Positions 17,975-26,702 of a stretch of 64,000 nucleotides of DNA are shown in pieces. The notes under the pieces were generated by a model. The model saw only the letters and a list, made by a program, of their open reading frames with translations. It did not search any database and was not told the DNA's origin. A program made the translations under genes and the position numbers. Position 1 is the first letter of the stretch, and each line of letters begins with the position of its first letter. This DNA comes from Bacteroidota bacterium (lineage in GTDB: Bacteria > Bacteroidota > Bacteroidia > Chitinophagales > Chitinophagaceae), in the NCBI GenBank assembly GCA_018267955.1, contig JAFDXL010000005.1, positions 310,001-374,000 on the forward strand, written 5' to 3'.

Positions 17975-18985
17975 ATGATGCGTTTCCAGCACATATCACA
18001 CCTCTTCGCACTGGGTCTGATACCGGTTCTTATTGGCCTGTTCCTATGGATGATCTATTGGCGCAATAATAAGATCAAAAAATTAGGCGATCAGTCACTT
18101 GTTCAGCAGCAGTTGCTCGGGCGCATACCCGGCAGGCTTACGCTGAAGTTTATATTATTGAGCATTGCATTATTTACGATCATCGTTGGGTGGGCCAACC
18201 TGCAAATGGGTGCCCGTACAGAGAAGGTACAACGCAAAGGTGTAGATGTAGTGGTGGCGCTAGATGTTAGTAAAAGCATGTTGGCACAGGACATTCAGCC
18301 GGATAGGCTTACCCGTGCCAAACAGCTGGTGATGAGTATGATGGATAAGATGCAGAACGATCGCGTGGCACTGGTGATATTTGCAGGGCATTCTTATCTG
18401 CAGGTTCCACTTACGGTCGATTACAGCACCATGAAGATGATGCTGCAAAATGTAACACCGGATATGGTGCCCACGCAGGGTACCGTTATCAGCGACGCAG
18501 TAGATCTCGCTATGAAGTCTTTTTCGCAAAAGGAAAAGAAATTTAAATCGCTCATCATTATATCAGATGGCGAGGATCATGATGAGAATGCAGTTGCTAA
18601 AGTAAAGGAAGCGGCTGACCAGGGCGTCATCACCCATACGGTTGGTATTGGTTCTCCCCAGGGCGCTACATTATATGATCCTGAAACCCGTGGTGTAAAA
18701 CTGGATGAGCAAGGCAACCCTGTAGTAAGCAAACTGAACGAGGAGGAATTAAAGAATATAGCAGCTGCAGGCCATGGCACTTATACTTTATTAAGGAATT
18801 CTGATGATGCTGCTACCAAACTCGTAAACGCGCTGGATGGCATGGAGCAAAAAAGCCTCGGTGCAGTAGTGTTTACCGACTATACTAGTTATTTCCAATA
18901 CTTCCTTGCCTTAGGATTTATTTTATTGATCATTGAATGGCTGCTTTCAGGCGCTAAACTTAAAACAAGCACAAAGACAGCATGA
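17975..18985 (+). CDS. batB: BatB-like von Willebrand factor A domain protein
   Basis: A 336-residue protein with two N-terminal membrane segments (about 10-28 and 56-73), a VWA domain (about 90-285) with an intact MIDAS DVSKS (97-101), and a C-terminal membrane segment (about 308-325). This is the Bat (Bacteroides aerotolerance) architecture. Bat proteins sit in the inner membrane with the VWA domain outside; the role in oxidative stress is debated. It is coupled by an ATGA overlap to the TPR gene (BatC-like). The other Bat genes (DUF58, BatD-like, BatA) are 33 kb away on the other strand. Confidence 0.86.
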   Translation: MMRFQHISHLFALGLIPVLIGLFLWMIYWRNNKIKKLGDQSLVQQQLLGRIPGRLTLKFILLSIALFTIIVGWANLQMGARTEKVQRKGVDVVVALDVSKSMLAQDIQPDRLTRAKQLVMSMMDKMQNDRVALVIFAGHSYLQVPLTVDYSTMKMMLQNVTPDMVPTQGTVISDAVDLAMKSFSQKEKKFKSLIIISDGEDHDENAVAKVKEAADQGVITHTVGIGSPQGATLYDPETRGVKLDEQGNPVVSKLNEEELKNIAAAGHGTYTLLRNSDDAATKLVNALDGMEQKSLGAVVFTDYTSYFQYFLALGFILLIIEWLLSGAKLKTSTKTA

Positions 18986-19743
18986 GCCGCCGCTATTATA
19001 TATGCACCATAGTTTTGGTATTGATCTCGTTTGGCAGCTATGCGCAACAACAAAGCCGCAAGCTGGTAAATGAGGGCAATATGCTATACCAACAAAAAAA
19101 GTATAAGGAAGCTGCTGCCGATTATCAGAAGGCGTTGAGCAAGAACCCAACCTTTACGCCGGGTATCTTTAATCTAGGCAATGCATTATACCAGCAGAAG
19201 CAATATGATGCCGCACGAAAGGCCCTGGAAAATACCGTAAAGCTGGATACGAATAAACTGGGTAAGAGTGCAGCCAACTATAATATAGGCAATACTTATA
19301 TGGCCGAACAAAAATGGGAAGATGCAATAGACGCCTATAAGAAGACATTACGGGCTAACCCCCAGGATGCCGATGCTAAGTATAACCTGAGCTATGCGCA
19401 ACAGATGCTGAAAAAGCAACAACAAAATGGCGGTGGTAAGAATGATAAAAACAACAAGGATAAAAAAGACGATAAGAACAAGGACAATAAGGATAATAAA
19501 GACAACAAGGACAACAAAGACCAGAAAGATAAAGACAACAAAGACCAGGATAAGAACGGGCAGGACAACAAGGATAAAGACAACAAAGACCAGGATAATA
19601 AACACCCCGAACCACAGCCAAGTAAGCTTACTCAAAAGCAGGCCGAGCAATTATTAAATGCACTGCAGCAGGAAGAAAAGAAGCTGCAGGATAAGCACAA
19701 AAAAGAACAGGGTGTACCAATCAAAGTTGATAAGGACTGGTAA
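18982..19743 (+). CDS. batC: BatC-like TPR protein with Lys/Asp/Asn-rich tail
   Basis: A 253-residue exported protein: signal peptide (1-21, ending SYAQ), three TPR units (about 24-145) with NLGNALYQQKQYDAA and NIGNTYMAEQKWEDA, a low-complexity stretch almost wholly of K, D, N and Q (153-207), and a helical C-terminus with AEQLLNALQQEE (about 221-232). The layout is typical of BatC. Its TPRs probably bind other Bat proteins. It overlaps batB by 4 bases and is followed by a terminator; batD and batE are not adjacent. Confidence 0.84.
   Translation: MSRRYYICTIVLVLISFGSYAQQQSRKLVNEGNMLYQQKKYKEAAADYQKALSKNPTFTPGIFNLGNALYQQKQYDAARKALENTVKLDTNKLGKSAANYNIGNTYMAEQKWEDAIDAYKKTLRANPQDADAKYNLSYAQQMLKKQQQNGGGKNDKNNKDKKDDKNKDNKDNKDNKDNKDQKDKDNKDQDKNGQDNKDKDNKDQDNKHPEPQPSKLTQKQAEQLLNALQQEEKKLQDKHKKEQGVPIKVDKDW
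19438..19602 (+). repeat. Low-complexity coding repeat in batC
   Basis: Codons for Lys, Asp, Asn and Gln repeat irregularly with units like GACAACAAGGAC. Such runs are prone to slippage, so the tail length may vary between strains. All ORFs on the opposite strand or in other frames here are artefacts of this composition. Confidence 0.8.
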
Positions 19744-19764
19744 GCACAACATAACAAGATCATC

Positions 19765-19799
19765 AAAACAGTGAACAATATATGTTCACTGTTTTTGTT
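19765..19799 (+). terminator. Intrinsic terminator after batC
   Basis: Stem AACAGTGAACA/TGTTCACTGTT with loop ATATA, then TTTGTTT. It ends the batB-batC operon. Confidence 0.85.
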
Positions 19800-19972
19800 T
19801 ACATACGCATCTTAGTATCAGTGCTGTGATGTCTTAACAAACATCTACTCTGTTTATCGAAACTGTTTTATCGCACTTAAGGTTGTCAACATCTTTTCAA
19901 CACAGTTGAAAATTTTTAAAAAATATTTGCAAGATTTTTTTTTAGTAGAAGAATTTCTTTTTAATATTGTGT

Positions 19973-20039
19973 TAAGGATTGTACTTACTAACCCATCCTT
20001 TATAGAGCCCGGAGGTCCACAACACCTACCGGGTTTTTT
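19973..20039 (+). ncRNA. Candidate short RNA with intrinsic terminator
   Basis: This lies in the 347-base gap between batC and the pseudouridine synthase gene (19744-20090). It ends in a strong terminator: CCCGGAGGT (20008-20016) pairs with ACCTACCGGG (20024-20033, one bulged A), followed by six T. A near-consensus -7 element TAATATTG (19962-19969, one mismatch) would start a transcript of about 67 nt. Bases 19982-19996 are the exact reverse complement of 2094-2108 in the radA leader RNA. The 5' end is inferred. It may also act as an attenuated leader for the gene at 20091. No known family recognised. Confidence 0.42.
20008..20039 (+). terminator. Intrinsic terminator hairpin 52 bases before the RluE-type gene
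   Basis: A 9-bp stem with one bulge and loop CCACAAC, followed by TTTTTT. It is too far from batC (already terminated at 19799) to be that gene's terminator, so it should end a separate short transcript. Confidence 0.7.
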
Positions 20040-20090
20040 CTTTCCCTTTGAAAACCTTTACCACAGCAGCTTTCAGACGATGCTATTTTT

Positions 20091-20678
20091 ATGATGCTTC
20101 AATACTACATCTTTTATAAGCCTTACGAAGTGCTTTCGCAGTTTTCACCCGAGGGCGATAAAAAGACCTTAGCGCATTATTTATCTCATCTTGCAAAGGA
20201 TATTTACCCTGTAGGCCGGCTCGATTATGATAGCGAAGGTTTACTCTTATTAACCAATGATAAAGCACTCACACATCAGTTACTCGAACCATCGTTTGCA
20301 CATCAGCGTACTTACTATGTGCAGGTAGAAGGTAACATTACTGATGATGCCCTTGCACAATTAAGCAAAGGTGTTATCATCAACATCAATGGTAAGCAAC
20401 ACAAAACAAAACCTGCTATCGCAAAAAGAATAGAAGAGCCTTCATTAGCTGATCGTAATCCTCCTATACGTTACAGAAAAAATATCCCTACATCATGGAT
20501 ATCATTAACATTAACCGAAGGAAAAAACAGGCAGGTAAGAAGGATGACTGCAGCAGTCAATTTTCCTACTTTACGCCTGGTTCGTTATAGCATTGGTAAG
20601 GTAACAATAGGTGATATGCAACCCGGAGATGTTATAGAATTGAATAAAAACACTCGACAGCAATTATTGGTGAGATAA
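20091..20678 (+). CDS. RluE/RsuA-family rRNA pseudouridine synthase
   Basis: A 195-residue pseudouridine synthase without an S4 domain. The N-terminus has [14 protein letters not shown]-like sequence, then [18 protein letters not shown] (about 45-62), whose GRLD Asp is catalytic, and later [13 protein letters not shown] (about 143-155) as in the RsuA/RluB/E/F group. Length and lack of S4 best fit RluE, which modifies U2457 of 23S rRNA, but the target cannot be read from the sequence. A short RNA terminator stands 52 bases upstream. Confidence 0.86.
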   Translation: MMLQYYIFYKPYEVLSQFSPEGDKKTLAHYLSHLAKDIYPVGRLDYDSEGLLLLTNDKALTHQLLEPSFAHQRTYYVQVEGNITDDALAQLSKGVIININGKQHKTKPAIAKRIEEPSLADRNPPIRYRKNIPTSWISLTLTEGKNRQVRRMTAAVNFPTLRLVRYSIGKVTIGDMQPGDVIELNKNTRQQLLVR

Positions 20679-20796
20679 CCCTATTATAAGCGCGAATATT
20701 AAGACGGTTTTAATTATCAATACATTATTTCTTTAATTTATTGCTGTATTTTCCGGTTTATTGGTATAGTTTTCTTAGGGTTTAGAAAGCGTTACT

Positions 20797-20804
20797 TATT
20801 TTTG
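20797..20804 (+). promoter_or_regulatory. adk -7 promoter element (TATTTTTG)
   Basis: Exact TAnnTTTG match, 24 bases before the adk start codon, inside an AT-rich 150-base intergenic space. Confidence 0.55.
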
Positions 20805-20828
20805 TGCCGTTAAGATTATTTACTATTT

Positions 20829-21410
20829 ATGTTCAATTTGATTTTGTTTGGCCCTCCCGGTAGCGGCAAGGGTACTCAGTCTGCCAATATTGTTCAGGCT
20901 TATCACCTGCAGCATATATCTACAGGCGACCTGTTACGCAGCGAAGTGAGCCGTCAGACTCCGCTTGGTGTAGATGCTCAAAAGTATATGGATCAGGGGC
21001 TGCTGGTACCGGATGAAGTGGTAATAGGCATGATCAGTAATAAGATCGATGAAAACCCCGATGCCCGCGGTTTCATATTCGATGGTTTCCCCCGCACCCG
21101 TGGGCAGGCCGAAGCCTTGGATAAACTGCTGGAACTGAAAAAAACGCAGATACACCTGGTGCTGGCGCTGGAAGTTCCCGAAGAAGACCTGATCAAACGT
21201 CTTGTAGGCCGTGGCGCTACCAGTGGCCGCAGTGACGATACCGAAGAGGTGATCACAAAACGCATCAAAGAATACCATGCTAAAACAGAACCTGTAGCTG
21301 GTTATTATCACGCATTTGGCAAGCTGCAGCGTCTGAAAGGTGACAACACTATAGAAGACACTTTTAAACTGCTTTCTGCCGAAATAGAAAAACATCTGCA
21401 ACCAGCCTAG
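20829..21410 (+). CDS. adk: Adenylate kinase
   Basis: A 193-residue short-form adenylate kinase. The P-loop GPPGSGKGT is at 8-16, the AMP-binding STGDLLR at about 36-42, and DGFPRT at about 84-89. The lid is short and lacks the zinc-finger Cys set. It catalyses ATP + AMP to 2 ADP. The stop TAG shares its last base with the GTG start of obgE, so both are coupled. Confidence 0.96.
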   Translation: MFNLILFGPPGSGKGTQSANIVQAYHLQHISTGDLLRSEVSRQTPLGVDAQKYMDQGLLVPDEVVIGMISNKIDENPDARGFIFDGFPRTRGQAEALDKLLELKKTQIHLVLALEVPEEDLIKRLVGRGATSGRSDDTEEVITKRIKEYHAKTEPVAGYYHAFGKLQRLKGDNTIEDTFKLLSAEIEKHLQPA

Positions 21411-22405
21411 TGGAGAAAGGAAATTTTGTTGATTATATAAGGGTATTCTGCCGTTCCGGTAAAGGCGGGGCGGGCAGCCGCCATTTCGCGCGTACCAAGT
21501 TCAACCCCAAAGCCGGTCCTGATGGCGGCGATGGTGGCCGCGGTGGCCATATCATACTGCGCGGCAATGCCCAGTTATGGACCTTGCTGCACTTGCGCTA
21601 TCATAAGAATGTACTGGCCGAAAGCGGAGAGAATGGCAGCGCCAGCAACTGTACCGGTAAAAACGGTGCTGACATTATTATAGAAGTACCATTGGGTACT
21701 ATAGCCCGCGATGAGGAAACAGATGAGATAGAAGCCGAGATACTGGAAGATGGCCAGGAAGTGATATGGGTACGTGGTGGCCGCGGTGGTCTGGGCAACA
21801 GCAATTTTGCAACAGCTACCAACCAGGCACCGGAATATGCACAACCGGGCGAAGAAGGATTAGAAGGCTGGAAATACCTGGAGTTGAAAGTATTAGCCGA
21901 TGTAGGGCTGGTAGGCTTCCCTAATGCCGGTAAGTCCACGCTCTTATCTACCATCAGCGCTGCCAGGCCCAAAATTGCCGATTATGCGTTTACTACGCTT
22001 ACACCGCAATTAGGCATCGTTCCTTACCGCGATAATAAATCTTTCTGCGTAGCAGATCTTCCGGGCATTATAGAAGGTGCTGCGGAAGGCAAGGGCCTTG
22101 GGCACAGGTTCTTACGCCATATCGAGCGTAACTCTGTATTGCTCTTCCTGATACCTGCGGATAGCGCAGATCATGCAAAGGAATTTGGCATCCTCTATAA
22201 CGAGCTGGAGCAATATAATCCCGAGCTGCTGCACAAAAAAATGATCATTGCCGTTAGTAAGAGCGATATGCTCGACGATGAACTGAAACATGCTATCGGC
22301 GAAACACTGCCTGCAGATATCCCGCACCTGTTCATTTCATCGGTATCTAACACCGGCATACAACAATTAAAGGACGAATTGTGGAAGGCATTGACAGAAG
22401 AGTAA
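21410..22405 (+). CDS. obgE: GTPase Obg/CgtA
   Basis: A 331-residue Obg GTPase. Domains: glycine-rich Obg fold (1-160, with [11 protein letters not shown] at 36-46), then the G domain with G1 GFPNAGKS (169-176), G3 DLPG (216-219), and SKSD as G4. The C-terminal extra domain of some Obg proteins is absent. It associates with the 50S subunit in ribosome assembly and stress response. The start is GTG at 21410, overlapping the adk stop by one base. The 3' end overlaps the following rhodanese gene by 25 bases. Confidence 0.95.
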   Translation: MEKGNFVDYIRVFCRSGKGGAGSRHFARTKFNPKAGPDGGDGGRGGHIILRGNAQLWTLLHLRYHKNVLAESGENGSASNCTGKNGADIIIEVPLGTIARDEETDEIEAEILEDGQEVIWVRGGRGGLGNSNFATATNQAPEYAQPGEEGLEGWKYLELKVLADVGLVGFPNAGKSTLLSTISAARPKIADYAFTTLTPQLGIVPYRDNKSFCVADLPGIIEGAAEGKGLGHRFLRHIERNSVLLFLIPADSADHAKEFGILYNELEQYNPELLHKKMIIAVSKSDMLDDELKHAIGETLPADIPHLFISSVSNTGIQQLKDELWKALTEE

Positions 22406-22704
22406 CTATTAAGCATATAACAGCACTGGAATTAAAAGAATGGATGAGCGTACAACGCTCATTTGTTTTAATAGACGTACGCGAAGCCTGGGAAAGAGAG
22501 GTGTATAACATCGGGGGCATTCACATACCATTGTCTGAAGTATTAGAGCGCCTTCATGAAATACCCGTAGATATAGCTACGGTTATCTACTGCGAGAAAG
22601 GTATACGGAGTTCTGTTATTATACAAAAGTTGCAAACGCTGGGGTTTCATAACCTGTACAACTTGTCTGGCGGTATGGCTGCATGGAAGGCAGGACTTAA
22701 TTAA
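22381..22704 (+). CDS. Single-domain rhodanese-like protein
   Basis: A 107-residue rhodanese domain. The active-site loop is CEKGIRS (about 76-82, Cys as persulfide carrier), preceded by [19 protein letters not shown] and followed by [12 protein letters not shown], all typical. It moves sulfane sulfur or acts as a phosphatase-like domain; the substrate is not known. The start is uncertain: GTG at 22381 inside the end of obgE gives a complete domain, whereas the first in-frame ATG (22444) would cut the first strand. Probably expressed with adk-obgE. Confidence 0.82.
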   Translation: MEGIDRRVTIKHITALELKEWMSVQRSFVLIDVREAWEREVYNIGGIHIPLSEVLERLHEIPVDIATVIYCEKGIRSSVIIQKLQTLGFHNLYNLSGGMAAWKAGLN

Positions 22705-22792
22705 TAGAGTTGATCATTGGGGTACGATATTTTCACAAACAATTATAGTATCCACTCTGTAATATTGCATATCTAATAAAACATATACTACG

Positions 22793-24526
22793 ATGAGCGA
22801 AGTGTTCACCAAAATAGAGAAGAAACCAAGGACTTTACTTCCTGAAGATTTTAAGGTTACCACATGGGATGCATTGCAGCCCTTTTTCGAAGAGCTGAAA
22901 AGCAGGGAGATCAACAGTAAGGAAGAACTGATAAAGTGGCTGGATAACATCAGCGAACTGGAAGCGGTTATCAGTGAAGATGCCTGCTGGCGCCAGATCA
23001 ATATGACCTGCGACACGACTAACCCATCTTACGAGGAAGCCTTCACTTATTTCTGCATGGAAATAGAGCCTAAGATGAAGCCTTATTTCTTTGACCTGAA
23101 CAATAAGCTACTGGCGAGCCCTTATGTAGGTGAGTTGGATAAAAATGTGTTCTTCCCCTACCTGCGCAGCGTAGAGAACTCTGTAAAGCTCTACCGCGAA
23201 GAGAACGTAGCCATTCAGGCCGACCTTAGCCTGCTGGCACAGCAGTATGGTGTCATCTCCGGTAAGATGACCATCACCCACGATGGCAAAGAATATACGC
23301 TGCAACAAGCTGCACGTTTCCTGCAGAATCCTGACCGTAAGCTGCGCGAAGAAATATTCAACAAGATAGCAGAACGCAGGTTGCAGGATAAAGACGCATT
23401 GAACGACCTCTTCAACAAGCTGCTGGAAAAACGTCAGCAGGTAGCTAAGAATGCAGGCTTCGATAACTACAGAGATTACAAATTCCGCGAACTGGGCCGT
23501 TTTGATTATACTCCTGAAGATTGCTTTACCTTTCATAATGCAGTGAGGGAACATATACTGCCATTGCATAAGATGCTGGTAGAAAATCGTCGCAAACGCC
23601 TTGGGCTTGATGTGATGCGTCCGTGGGATGGTGATGCAGAACCGGTAGGCACACAACCCCTGCATCCTTTTGAAACAGGAAAGGAACTATCTGATAAAGC
23701 AATATCCGTTTTCAACCGCCTCGGTTCTTATTTCAGTGGTTGTTTGAATACTATGGTTAGCATGAACCGTATGGACCTCGAAAGCCGTATCGGTAAAGCG
23801 CCGGGCGGATATAATTGCCCGCTGGCAGAAACAGGCGTTCCGTTCATCTTCATGAATGCTGCCGGTACTATCGGCGATGTGATCACTATGATGCACGAAG
23901 GCGGCCACGCCGTGCACTCTTTCTTATCTCACCCTTTGGAGCTTTCTTCATTTAAAGAATATCCAATGGAGATAGCAGAGCTTGCCAGCATGAGCATGGA
24001 ACTGTTCTCTATGGAGCACTGGGATATCTTCTTTAAAGATGAAAGCGAACTGCACCGCGCTCAATTAGAAGAACTGGAACGCATCATCAGCGTATTGCCA
24101 TGGATAGCCACAATAGATAAATACCAGCATTGGTTATACACCCATCCGGGGCACACCAATGAAGAGCGCAGTACAGAATGGCTGAAGATATTGAACGAAT
24201 TCTCAACAGGCGTTACTGATTGGACCGGCTTCGAAGAATACCGCACTAACTTCTGGCAGAAGCAACTGCACCTGTACGAAGTACCTTTCTATTATATAGA
24301 ATACGGTATTGCGCAACTGGGGGCCATAGCTATGTGGCGCCAATATCGTGGTAATAAAGAGCAGGCTTTAGAAAATTATAAGAGTGCTTTAAGTCTGGGT
24401 TATACCAAAACCTTGAAAGAACTATATGCTACCGCAGGTATCAAATTCGATTTCTCTCCCGGTTATGTGGCAGAACTGGGTACGTTTGTAAAAGAACGTT
24501 TAGTGGAAATGGGAATTAAGGAATAA
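22793..24526 (+). CDS. M3 family oligoendopeptidase (PepF-type)
   Basis: A 577-residue zinc metallopeptidase. The zinc motif HEGGH is at 368-372, with a downstream Glu in EIAELASMSMELFS providing the third ligand. Overall length matches the M3B oligoendopeptidase F group. It degrades short peptides in the cytoplasm. No signal peptide. It follows the rhodanese gene after 88 bases and is followed within 7 bases by a small protein gene, with which it may be cotranscribed. Confidence 0.92.
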   Translation: MSEVFTKIEKKPRTLLPEDFKVTTWDALQPFFEELKSREINSKEELIKWLDNISELEAVISEDACWRQINMTCDTTNPSYEEAFTYFCMEIEPKMKPYFFDLNNKLLASPYVGELDKNVFFPYLRSVENSVKLYREENVAIQADLSLLAQQYGVISGKMTITHDGKEYTLQQAARFLQNPDRKLREEIFNKIAERRLQDKDALNDLFNKLLEKRQQVAKNAGFDNYRDYKFRELGRFDYTPEDCFTFHNAVREHILPLHKMLVENRRKRLGLDVMRPWDGDAEPVGTQPLHPFETGKELSDKAISVFNRLGSYFSGCLNTMVSMNRMDLESRIGKAPGGYNCPLAETGVPFIFMNAAGTIGDVITMMHEGGHAVHSFLSHPLELSSFKEYPMEIAELASMSMELFSMEHWDIFFKDESELHRAQLEELERIISVLPWIATIDKYQHWLYTHPGHTNEERSTEWLKILNEFSTGVTDWTGFEEYRTNFWQKQLHLYEVPFYYIEYGIAQLGAIAMWRQYRGNKEQALENYKSALSLGYTKTLKELYATAGIKFDFSPGYVAELGTFVKERLVEMGIKE

Positions 24527-24533
24527 ATATTGT

Positions 24534-24716
24534 ATGCCAAAGGATATAAAAAAGAAGACAAACTTGAACCAATCCAATTGGTGGGATACCTTACCTGAAA
24601 ATGTAAAATATGATGTTGAATTAGCGATGAAAGAAATTAAGGACGGGAAGACATTAACACACGATCAAGTAAGGAAAAAATATCCACATTGGTTCTCCAA
24701 TAATTTGATTAAATAA
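24534..24716 (+). CDS. Small antitoxin-like protein
   Basis: A 60-residue basic protein with WWDTLPENVKYDVELAMKE and a C-terminal GKTLTHDQVRKKYPHW. This closely resembles short Bacteroidota antitoxin-type proteins (LP..VK.EIE.AL.EL..GK...HEEVMKKY..W) usually paired with a RelE/ParE toxin. Here no toxin gene follows: a terminator starts 6 bases after the stop. It may be an orphan, solitary antitoxin or a regulator of the same fold. It starts 7 bases after the oligopeptidase gene. Assignment by resemblance only. Confidence 0.6.
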   Translation: MPKDIKKKTNLNQSNWWDTLPENVKYDVELAMKEIKDGKTLTHDQVRKKYPHWFSNNLIK

Positions 24717-24720
24717 TAAA

Positions 24721-24748
24721 ATAGGCGCCGGTTGGCGCCTTTTCTTAT
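24721..24748. terminator. Bidirectional intrinsic terminator
   Basis: Perfect stem AGGCGCC/GGCGCCT (24723-24729 and 24734-24740) with loop GGTT; T-rich sequence follows on both strands. It separates convergent genes and overlaps the last codons of neither. Confidence 0.85.
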
Positions 24749-25458
24749 TCAAACAAATAAGCTGCTTTTTCCAAACTCTCCGGCTTGCCTACGTCTATAA
24801 ACACATTGCCTGTATGGTCGTAGCCGCGGATAATATGATCCTTCGCAAAATGCAGGTACACATCTATCATAGAGAACTTACCGGTAAACGGCATCTGTAG
24901 TATCTCGGGCGACAATACCTGTATACCGCTGAAGGCAAAAGGCTGCATCCAGGGCACTTCCCTGCTGATGCGCTGCTGATGGGTATTATTATTTGCCCAG
25001 CCACAGAGTATCATATGTTCATCAAACAATAGCTGCCGTGATGATTCTCTTTTCATTACTGCCAGTGTAGCAATGGCATCATCTTCCTTATGTGCTGCTA
25101 TCATGGTACCAAGATCAAGCGTAGTAAGTATATCTACGTTCATTACTACGAAGGGCTCTTCGCCTTCAAAATAAGGCGCAGCCTTCAAAAGGCCGCCACC
25201 TGTTTCCAGCACCTCATCCCGCTCATCAGATACGGTCACCCAGCTGCCAAACCCGCTATTATCATTGATCACCTGCTCTATCTGGTCGGCAAAATGATGT
25301 ACGTTCACTATTACGTCTTCTATTCCAAACCGTTGCAGGTAACGGATATTTAGCTCCAGCAGCGTCTTGCCGTTCACCTCGGCCAATGCCTTGGGATGTT
25401 TATCTGTAAATGGTTTTAACCGGGTGCCTAACCCGGCTGCAAAAAGCATAGCTTTCAT
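24745..25458 (-). CDS. Nucleotidyltransferase, MurU/GMP-type sugar-phosphate
   Basis: A 237-residue NTP_transferase protein with the signature AAGLGTRLKPFTDKHPKAL (residues 7-25) and the metal-binding MNVDILT (about 105-111). The size matches MurU (N-acetylmuramate-1-phosphate uridylyltransferase) and mannose-1-phosphate guanylyltransferase-like enzymes without a hexapeptide domain. MurU recycles murein sugars to UDP-MurNAc. The precise sugar cannot be told from the sequence. No kinase gene (AmgK) is adjacent. Confidence 0.78.
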   Translation of the reverse strand: MKAMLFAAGLGTRLKPFTDKHPKALAEVNGKTLLELNIRYLQRFGIEDVIVNVHHFADQIEQVINDNSGFGSWVTVSDERDEVLETGGGLLKAAPYFEGEEPFVVMNVDILTTLDLGTMIAAHKEDDAIATLAVMKRESSRQLLFDEHMILCGWANNNTHQQRISREVPWMQPFAFSGIQVLSPEILQMPFTGKFSMIDVYLHFAKDHIIRGYDHTGNVFIDVGKPESLEKAAYLFE

Positions 25459-25482
25459 GCGGCTAAGTTAAGGTTTGTTGGC

Positions 25483-25643
25483 AGATACTTGATGGGCGAT
25501 GCTTGATTCTGGATCCTCGATCCGGGATTCTGGAATATTGATGCTTAATGCAGATACTTGATGTCTTTAAATTTATAATCTCTCTCCAGTATCAAAAATC
25601 GAGGATCCAGAATCAAGCATCCAGCATCAAATATCAAAAAATC
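25483..25643. repeat. Imperfect inverted repeat with degenerate heptamer units
   Basis: A perfect 24-bp inverted repeat (25498-25521 and 25598-25621) extends to about 40 bp arms with few mismatches, separated by about 76 bases. The arms and the following 60 bases are built from short units such as GCATC/ATCAA, including a 13-bp direct repeat AGCATCAAATATC. It lies between the divergent nucleotidyltransferase and PfkB genes. It has no coding capacity of its own; the in-frame upstream extension of the PfkB gene is an artefact. Confidence 0.8.
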
Positions 25644-25680
25644 GAGCATCAAATATCCAGCATCCAGTATCAAAAACCAC

Positions 25681-25688
25681 TACCTTTG
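25681..25688 (+). promoter_or_regulatory. PfkB kinase -7 promoter element (TACCTTTG)
   Basis: Exact TAnnTTTG match just after the repeat cluster and 24 bases before the ATG at 25713. It supports the start choice for the kinase gene. Confidence 0.6.
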
Positions 25689-25712
25689 TCCCGCTTAAAA
25701 ATTATATTCGAT

Positions 25713-26639
25713 ATGTCTTTAATGATAGTAGGCACTATGGCCTTCGATGCTCTGGAAACTCCTTTTGGCAAGGTCGACCGCATTATCGGCGGTTCTGCAA
25801 CTTATGCGGCATGGTCTGCATCCAATTTTACCGGTAATATCAAGCAGGTTTCCATTGTAGGTGGCGATTTTCCTCAGGAAGAAATGGATGCACTAGCTGC
25901 GCGTGGTGTTGATATGGCAGGCGTGGATGTAGTAAAGGATGGCAAGAGCTTTTTCTGGAGTGGCCGCTATCATATGGATATGAACACCCGTGATACGCTG
26001 GTAACCGACCTGAATGTATTGGCAGATTTCAACCCGCAGCTGCCGGAAAGTTATACCGACTGCGAATTTGTAATGCTGGGCAACCTGGCACCTGCTGTGC
26101 AGATCAGTGTGATGAATCAACTGAAAACACGCCCGAAGCTGATCATCATGGATACGATGAACTTCTGGATGGATGTAGCGCTCGACGAACTGAAACAGGC
26201 TATCAGCATGGTAGATGTGCTGATGGTAAACGATAGCGAGGCTCGCCAGCTAAGCGGTGAATTTTCATTGGTAAAAGCTGCGAATAAGATACAGGCTATG
26301 GGCCCTAAATATCTTATCATCAAGAAGGGTGAGCATGGCGCGCTTTTATTTCATGGCAAGCATGTATTCTTTGCACCTGCATTGCCTTTGGAAGAAGTAT
26401 TTGACCCAACCGGCGCAGGCGATACATTCGCAGGCGGTTTTATTGGCCACATAGCCCGCACAAAAGATATCTCTTTCGAAAACATGAAGACAGGTATCAT
26501 AGTTGGTTCTGCACTGGCTTCTTTCTGTGTAGAGAAATTCGGACCTAACCGCATGAAAGAACTTACTGCCGAAGATATCGACGCGCGTATCGATGAATTT
26601 GTAGAACTGGTAAACTTTGATATCAGCATTATTAGCTAA
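25713..26639 (+). CDS. PfkB family sugar/nucleoside kinase
   Basis: A 308-residue ribokinase-like protein. The PfkB signature DPTGAGDTFAGGF starts at 231, with catalytic Asp237 in GAGD. The N-terminal GGSATYAAWSASNF is the substrate-side glycine-rich motif. The substrate (adenosine, ribose, fructose or another) cannot be assigned. The reading frame is open upstream to 25548, but a promoter at 25681-25688 and the repeat composition of the extension argue for MSLMIVGTM at 25713. It is a single gene ended by a strong hairpin. Confidence 0.88.
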   Translation: MSLMIVGTMAFDALETPFGKVDRIIGGSATYAAWSASNFTGNIKQVSIVGGDFPQEEMDALAARGVDMAGVDVVKDGKSFFWSGRYHMDMNTRDTLVTDLNVLADFNPQLPESYTDCEFVMLGNLAPAVQISVMNQLKTRPKLIIMDTMNFWMDVALDELKQAISMVDVLMVNDSEARQLSGEFSLVKAANKIQAMGPKYLIIKKGEHGALLFHGKHVFFAPALPLEEVFDPTGAGDTFAGGFIGHIARTKDISFENMKTGIIVGSALASFCVEKFGPNRMKELTAEDIDARIDEFVELVNFDISIIS

Positions 26640-26659
26640 TATCAATCTAATAAAACTAA

Positions 26660-26692
26660 AAAGAGGTGATTGTTGGATCACCTCTTTTTTTA
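26660..26692. terminator. Bidirectional intrinsic terminator
   Basis: Stem AAGAGGTGAT/ATCACCTCTT with loop TGTTGG (26661-26686), T-runs on both strands. It ends the PfkB gene and the convergent recJ. Confidence 0.88.
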
Positions 26693-26702
26693 TTTCACCA
26701 GG

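Noticed and set aside
19348-19657. Several long open frames opposite to and in other frames of the batC tail
   Set aside because: They arise from the low-complexity K/D/N codon run; their products are implausible Leu/Val/Ser or Thr/Lys repeats with no motif.
19906-20094. Open frame of 62 codons before the RluE-type gene
   Set aside because: It runs across the terminator hairpin and has no start signal or similarity; the region is better explained as a short RNA with terminator.
25548-25712. In-frame N-terminal extension of the PfkB gene
   Set aside because: It translates the repeat cluster, and an exact promoter element lies inside it at 25681-25688.
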